Below are positions 42,001 to 45,395 of a stretch of 45,395 nt of DNA, piece after piece. The stretch is from positions 1 through 45,395 of the forward strand of contig JAHWGK010000022.1 in assembly GCA_020054495.1 (NCBI GenBank). The letters are read 5' to 3'. Position 1 is the stretch's first letter. Every line of letters starts with the position of its first letter. The DNA comes from Thermoplasmata archaeon (GTDB lineage Archaea > Thermoplasmatota > E2 > DHVEG-1). The translations under genes were made by a program, and so were the position numbers. The notes below the pieces were generated by a model. The model ran no database searches and had not been told where the DNA came from. It worked only from the letters and a program-made list of their open reading frames with translations.

Positions 42001-42258
42001 ATGATAATGGATGGGCTGGGAAAGCGGGTATCTAAATACCCTAAGGCAACAATAGTTACAATTGTAGTGATAACTTTGATTGCCATGTTTTCCATGCAAA
42101 TATTTGGAATTGAACAAGAGTTTTCAGAAGAATCATTTATGCCTGAAATGGAGATTGCAAAAGCCTCTGATGATATCTCTGGGAATTATACCACTTCAGC
42201 TAGCGTATCAATACTTGTTAAATCAAAAGATAATGATGAAGATCATCTGGAACGATAA
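42001..42258 (+). pseudogene. RND-superfamily transporter, N-terminal fragment
   Basis: From the ATG at 42001 (GAGTGAT Shine-Dalgarno upstream) the protein reads MDGLGKRVSKYPKATIVTIV, one TM helix, then FGIEQEFSEESFMPEMEIAK and a periplasmic beta start (TTSASVSILVKSKD), typical of the first 80 residues of MmpL/SSD-type RND transporters. It then runs into the duplicated prenyl-synthase segment at about 42225 and stops out of frame. It was cut by a recombination event at AAAAGATAATGATGAAGAT and cannot be functional. Confidence 0.7.
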
Positions 42259-42445
42259 AGCGACTCAAAAGGATGTATTACAAGTTATTGATATTTTTAG
42301 AGATTTGGGTTCTATTAGTTACGCTCAAAATAAGTTGGAAGATTATCGAAAAAGAGCAAAGGTATGCCTAAGAGTATTAAAAGAATCTGAAAGTAAAAAG
42401 TTATTAGTGGCACTGGCAGATTATAGTGTTACAAGAGCATACTAG
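42225..42445 (+). pseudogene. 3' fragment of a polyprenyl diphosphate synthase (second copy)
   Basis: The frame from about 42249 reads NDKATQKDVLQVIDIFRDLG, then SISYAQNKLEDYRKRAKVCL and ends KLLVALADYSVTRAY, matching the C terminus of the gene at 31317. All catalytic motifs are missing. The copy has about 20 base differences in 221, so the duplication is not recent. Confidence 0.85.
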
Positions 42446-42452
42446 ATAATCA

Positions 42453-42551
42453 TTAATAAAATAAAATAGCCCATATTAAAATTATAATTGCAATAATTAT
42501 TAAAACACCTAATACAGTGAATGGATTTTCTAATAAGGATCTATATTCCAT
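42453..42551 (-). CDS. 32-residue single-span membrane microprotein, second copy
   Basis: Reads MEYRSLLENPF, then TVLGVLIIIAIIILIWAILF and Tyr. Frame, length, stop codon and upstream BRE/TATA-like element are all kept relative to 32320-32418, although the accompanying prenyl-synthase fragment is dead. This keeps alive the idea that the microprotein gene is the functional part of the duplicated unit. Confidence 0.6.
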   Translation of the reverse strand: MEYRSLLENPFTVLGVLIIIAIIILIWAILFY

Positions 42552-42669
42552 GAAATATTATCTGTTTTATTAAATATAAACATTTTGGTTAATTGATAGT
42601 AAATTATATAGTTATATATTACAAATTCTGCAATTGATACCAAAATTGATTGGGATTTTTTAAAAAATA

Positions 42670-42721
42670 ATGATTTGTTACAAATCATAACAAAAGAGTG
42701 CATAGATTTGTTACAATTCAT
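42670..42721. promoter_or_regulatory. Palindrome ATGATTTGTTACAAATCAT and a second partial copy
   Basis: The 19-mer at 42670-42688 has perfect 9-bp arms. A partial copy, GATTTGTTACAATTCAT, lies at 42705-42721, followed by a TATA-like TTTTATATTAT at about 42732. Together they look like a tandem operator or element end in front of the transposase-like gene. Confidence 0.5.
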
Positions 42722-42782
42722 TATAAAAGATTTTTATATTATCTGGTCTTTTGTATTAAATTAAAAACAAACAGAGTTTAAT

Positions 42783-43349
42783 ATGGTAGGAATTGACAGT
42801 AAAAAAGTAATTTGTCCAAAATGCAATAAGAAGGAGATTATAGGATACGGTTGGCAAGAGGAAAAGCAGATCTATTTTTGTAAAGATTGTAAAAAGAAAT
42901 TCAGAACCAATAGATTGAAAAATAAGACATATAGCTCTAAAATAATTACCAATGCAATTACCTACTAGAATCTTGGGAATACGTTAAATGAAACTGCTAA
43001 ATTAATTAATATGAGATTTAAGGTAAAAATATCTAGAAGCTCTATTCATAAATGGATTAAAGAATTTTCAGATATCTGTACCTATTGGAATCTACGGCCT
43101 GAAATAATGAAAAAATATAATATACGTAATAAAGCAGACATTCTAGAATCATTTTCTTTTAAACATTCTGGTTTGACATACAATTTTATGTATCACAAAC
43201 CTAAACTAGGTATACTGTGTCATCGGTTTGATTGTCTTGGTAAGTATTTAATAGACATGAAAAAGATGTGCCCAAGTGATTTTTTTAAAGAAGATGAGCG
43301 TTGTTCTAAATTGCAAATTAATGTAAAAATAAAAAAAGAAGATTTTTAG
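42783..43349 (+). pseudogene. Transposase-like gene with zinc ribbon and HTH, interrupted by TAG
   Basis: Two ORFs lie in the same frame, split by one TAG at 42966-42968. The first has a zinc ribbon (VICPKCNKKEIIGYGWQEEK and FCKDCKKKFRTNRLKNKTYS), typical of InsA-like and IS6/IS1-type N termini. After the TAG it continues NLGNTLNETAKLINMRFKVK and SRSSIHKWIKEFSDICTYWN, a helix-turn-helix. The C-terminal catalytic region is missing or unrecognised, with a stop at 43347. A Tyr codon to TAG mutation (the preceding residue is Tyr) is simplest. Confidence 0.65.
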
Positions 43350-43380
43350 ATGTTTTAAAATGAATTTTTCTAACTTAGGT

Positions 43381-44283
43381 TTATCGAGATGCTACAGTAA
43401 CAGAACTTGAACCAAATACTTGTTCTTGTATCAAAGAGGTTTGTTCTTCTGTAATACTAAGAGGTATTTGGCCATCCCAGTATAACCAAGCGAGGCCAAA
43501 AGCCGTCCATAAAGGCCAAATAGCTGCTAAACCAATATTGAGTATTACAATTAAAACAAATATAGAAGCAGCATAAGCAAATGGATTAGGTCCGCCTTCT
43601 AATATGCCATCTATTAGCACATAAATAGCGTCAAGGCTACCTGCAATTACTCCCTCTACTAAATATATTAAAGCTATTGGTATCCAGGTTAATAAGCCCA
43701 CTATGAGCCCAACAAAAGCCATAAAAATTAGGCCTAATAAAGAAGGTTCGTCTCCAAGTTCGTTGATTACCACCAAATTAGTATTGGTAGTTTCATCATA
43801 ACCAACTGGCAATAGATTTACTAACGTTGAAGATGGTAATAATTCTTCATTAGTTGATACAACTATCTGTAAACCTTGCCCATTATCATCGTTATAGTTA
43901 CTAAGGAAGGTCTGGACTTCATTGCTGTTAAAAAAATCAATGAAGGTATCGCTCTGTATAAAATCTTGGATAACCTGACTATTATAAATATTCAAAAACA
44001 AGTCACCAGCTATTATATTCTGGATCTCGTCACTTTTTAGAAAATCTGCAAAATTTTCACTTGTGAAGTGAGTTTCAAATCCTTCAATATCAATTAACTC
44101 AAGGATGTCATCTAAACTATTGATGTTCAAATCATTTGTTGTACTTGAAAAACTGGGATATTGTTCTTCACTTTCTATTGCCTCAATTATAGTTTCACCA
44201 TTTACCTGAGACACCGCCGTAGTCGACGAAAGCACAATCATTGCTATAGCAACAGCTCCAATTACCAATATTTCTTTTTTCAT
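43381..44283 (-). CDS. Exported membrane protein with 18-residue repeats
   Basis: Family not recognised. 300 aa: an N-terminal signal peptide (ILVIGAVAIAMIVLSSTTAV), then an acidic exported region. Within it, residues 78-95, 96-113 and 114-131 form three 18-residue repeats (FADFLKSDEIQNIIAGDL, FLNIYNSQVIQDFIQSDT, FIDFFNSNEVQTFLSNYN), possibly four counting 60-77. After about residue 180 come three hydrophobic segments (LLGLIFMAFVGLIVGLLTWI and on) and a short polar tail. A purine-rich Shine-Dalgarno (AGGAGG, revcomp of about 44290) precedes the ATG. It may be a small surface adhesin or a subunit of a membrane complex. Confidence 0.75.
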   Translation of the reverse strand: MKKEILVIGAVAIAMIVLSSTTAVSQVNGETIIEAIESEEQYPSFSSTTNDLNINSLDDILELIDIEGFETHFTSENFADFLKSDEIQNIIAGDLFLNIYNSQVIQDFIQSDTFIDFFNSNEVQTFLSNYNDDNGQGLQIVVSTNEELLPSSTLVNLLPVGYDETTNTNLVVINELGDEPSLLGLIFMAFVGLIVGLLTWIPIALIYLVEGVIAGSLDAIYVLIDGILEGGPNPFAYAASIFVLIVILNIGLAAIWPLWTAFGLAWLYWDGQIPLSITEEQTSLIQEQVFGSSSVTVASR

Positions 44284-44460
44284 TTCTTTTTCCTCCTTTC
44301 TATGCCTGTTTATATATATTTATCATTTGATATCAGCGGAATATCAAATATTTCTTTCATATGCTAGTATATTATTTGAATTAATATATAAAATTTATAG
44401 AACAAATTTCCTTGAAGATTGGAATTTTATAAGAAAATTAGTAGTAGTTTTTTATCAACT

Positions 44461-45093
44461 CTACCCATAATATGGATGCGGAAAAATTTCAAGAACATCG
44501 TCTGTTATAGAATCTATAACATTAAATTTTGGGTTTTCAATATGTTTTATAATTCGATTTGTTGCATCATTTAATATAAACTGCTTATATTTAACAACAA
44601 AATCAAATATTTGATCTGGATGTTTGATTATATATTTTGTTTCATTACCATTTAGAATTGGCTCAATAACATCCATATCCACTAATTTACTTAGATAATA
44701 AGATAGTGTAGTCTGATGCTTGTTTAAATATATGCCAATTTTTGATGGATGGTTTTTCCACCTGTCTACTAATCTAATTAATTCAACTTGAGATAATGTT
44801 TGATAAAGGCATAATAGTAAAATTATAGTTCTTGGTCCATCTTGTCTAAATAAGCTAAGAATTTTTTTATCCTGTTCTTTAAAATTCTTAATTCCATAAT
44901 ATCTGGTATAACCATTTTCACTTTTTTCATTAACATATTCATATTTTTTTAGCAGATGTAAATGATATCTTAAGGTTGCTATTGGAATTTTATTTTTCCT
45001 AGCAATTTTACGAAAATGTATGCCTGGATTTTTCAGAATGAAATTATATATTATTCTTCTGATTTCAAGATTTAATAGGTTCTGCCCATACAT
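44461..45093 (-). CDS. Two-domain winged-helix transcriptional regulator
   Basis: 210 aa with two wHTH units, a layout common in euryarchaeal ArsR-like regulators. The first (about 5-70) reads IIYNFILKNPGIHFRKIARK, then IPIATLRYHLHLLKKYEYVN and GYTRYYGIKN. The second (about 85-160) reads RTIILLLCLYQTLSQVELIR and KHQTTLSYYLSKLVDMDVIE, with GNETKYIIKHPDQI as the wing. The C terminus is a short dimerisation tail. Effector unknown. The repeat-containing membrane protein downstream on the same strand may be its target. Confidence 0.88.
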   Translation of the reverse strand: MYGQNLLNLEIRRIIYNFILKNPGIHFRKIARKNKIPIATLRYHLHLLKKYEYVNEKSENGYTRYYGIKNFKEQDKKILSLFRQDGPRTIILLLCLYQTLSQVELIRLVDRWKNHPSKIGIYLNKHQTTLSYYLSKLVDMDVIEPILNGNETKYIIKHPDQIFDFVVKYKQFILNDATNRIIKHIENPKFNVIDSITDDVLEIFPHPYYG

Positions 45094-45395
45094 ATATACA
45101 TTATACTTTGTTGTAGATTATATTTAAACTTTATTAAAAAAATGGCTTTGCATATTAAGTGGTAGGTTTATGTGCAAAAACCATTTCTGCACATAAACTC
45201 TAATTTTAAGGAGAATGATATGGGTTCAAGGAAAATTGTTCTATAAATTTTATATGCTGCTTTTAACATCATGATTTTGATGACTATAGAATTTAATAAA
45301 GTAACTGCTACAGCCATATGTGCAAACCATGGAGATATGTCACCCCCCGCTCTAAATTGTTAACACGTCCTCCAATTTAAGTGCTTTCACAAGTC
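45094..45395. other. Intergenic end region with a strong hairpin
   Basis: GTTTATGTGCA (45166-45176) and TGCACATAAAC (45188-45198) form an 11-bp perfect stem with an 11-base loop. A minus-strand frame 45168-45359 without a start reads a hydrophobic stretch (SPWFAHMAVAVTLLNSIVIK), possibly the 3' end of a membrane protein remnant; family not certain. Nothing else is recognised up to the window edge. Confidence 0.4.

Larger units (their letters stand above)
42225..42613. repeat. 389-bp duplicated segment, displaced copy
   Basis: Partner of 32092-32480; same length and roughly 90% identity, about 10 kb away in direct orientation. Confidence 0.9.

Noticed and set aside
45168-45359. Hydrophobic minus-strand frame resembling a P-type ATPase C terminus
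   Set aside because: No start codon, similarity too weak and short to name; kept only as a note in the end region.

Overview
The window comes from an AT-rich, anaerobic, non-halophilic archaeon of the euryarchaeal Thermoplasmata-like lineage. The support is a transcription factor B (TFB) gene at the left edge, an Alba chromatin protein, archaeal bifunctional phosphoglucose/phosphomannose isomerase, SDR-type threonine dehydrogenase closely resembling the Thermoplasma volcanium enzyme, TATA/BRE-type promoters with several probable leaderless starts, and many ferredoxin and radical SAM proteins. The exact taxon is an inference; Marine Benthic Group D-like or uncultured Thermoplasmatota fit best. 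No tRNA, rRNA or CRISPR array was seen.

Layout. 1-9.1 kb is core information processing and metabolism: TFB, Alba, a three-PAS protein, PGI/PMI, a MetV-MetF methylenetetrahydrofolate reductase pair, a sequon-dense secreted protein, threonine dehydrogenase, a tryptophan-rich tandem ACT/RAM-like protein and class I fructose-bisphosphate aldolase. 9.1-15.6 kb is metal handling: a feoA-feoB-dtxR operon preceded by two DtxR-like palindromes, a ferredoxin, a VIT/CCC1-like transporter, a truncated aquaporin, MscS, and nikR divergent from an unknown membrane protein.

15.7-23.5 kb is a long co-oriented island for metal or Fe-S cluster work: DUF134, two MPGGD-start small proteins, Mrp/NBP35 ATPase, two NifX-like proteins, a DUF89 protein, two MinD-type ATPases with inserted ferredoxin domains, an IscU-like scaffold, thioredoxin, a metallo-beta-lactamase protein and a radical SAM enzyme. 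24-32.4 kb looks like isoprenoid or membrane-lipid modification: a geranylgeranyl-reductase-like flavoprotein, radical SAM/SPASM protein, CruF-like carotenoid hydratase, a large membrane-anchored protein ending in a CrtC-like domain, a DsrE-like protein and a polyprenyl diphosphate synthase.

32.4-37.6 kb is accessory: a Fic/Doc gene with a broken winged-helix partner between 47-bp direct repeats, a PadR-MFS operon with a palindromic operator, a PKD surface-protein remnant, two small cysteine-rich ORFs, a radical SAM protein and an HNH protein. 37.7-41.6 kb has a PAC2-family protein, two glycosyltransferases and a lone KamA N-terminal-like fragment. 41.7-45.4 kb is a mosaic of gene fragments (RND transporter N terminus, a second copy of the polyprenyl synthase 3' end, an interrupted transposase-like gene), then a membrane protein with 18-residue repeats and a two-domain winged-helix regulator.

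Most notable: a 32-residue membrane microprotein (32320-32418, minus) encoded in both copies of a 389-bp duplication with mainly silent or conservative differences; a 24-tryptophan protein sharing a short palindrome-bearing region with the aldolase; the cofactor-assembly island; and the membrane-anchored CrtC-like protein beside CruF.
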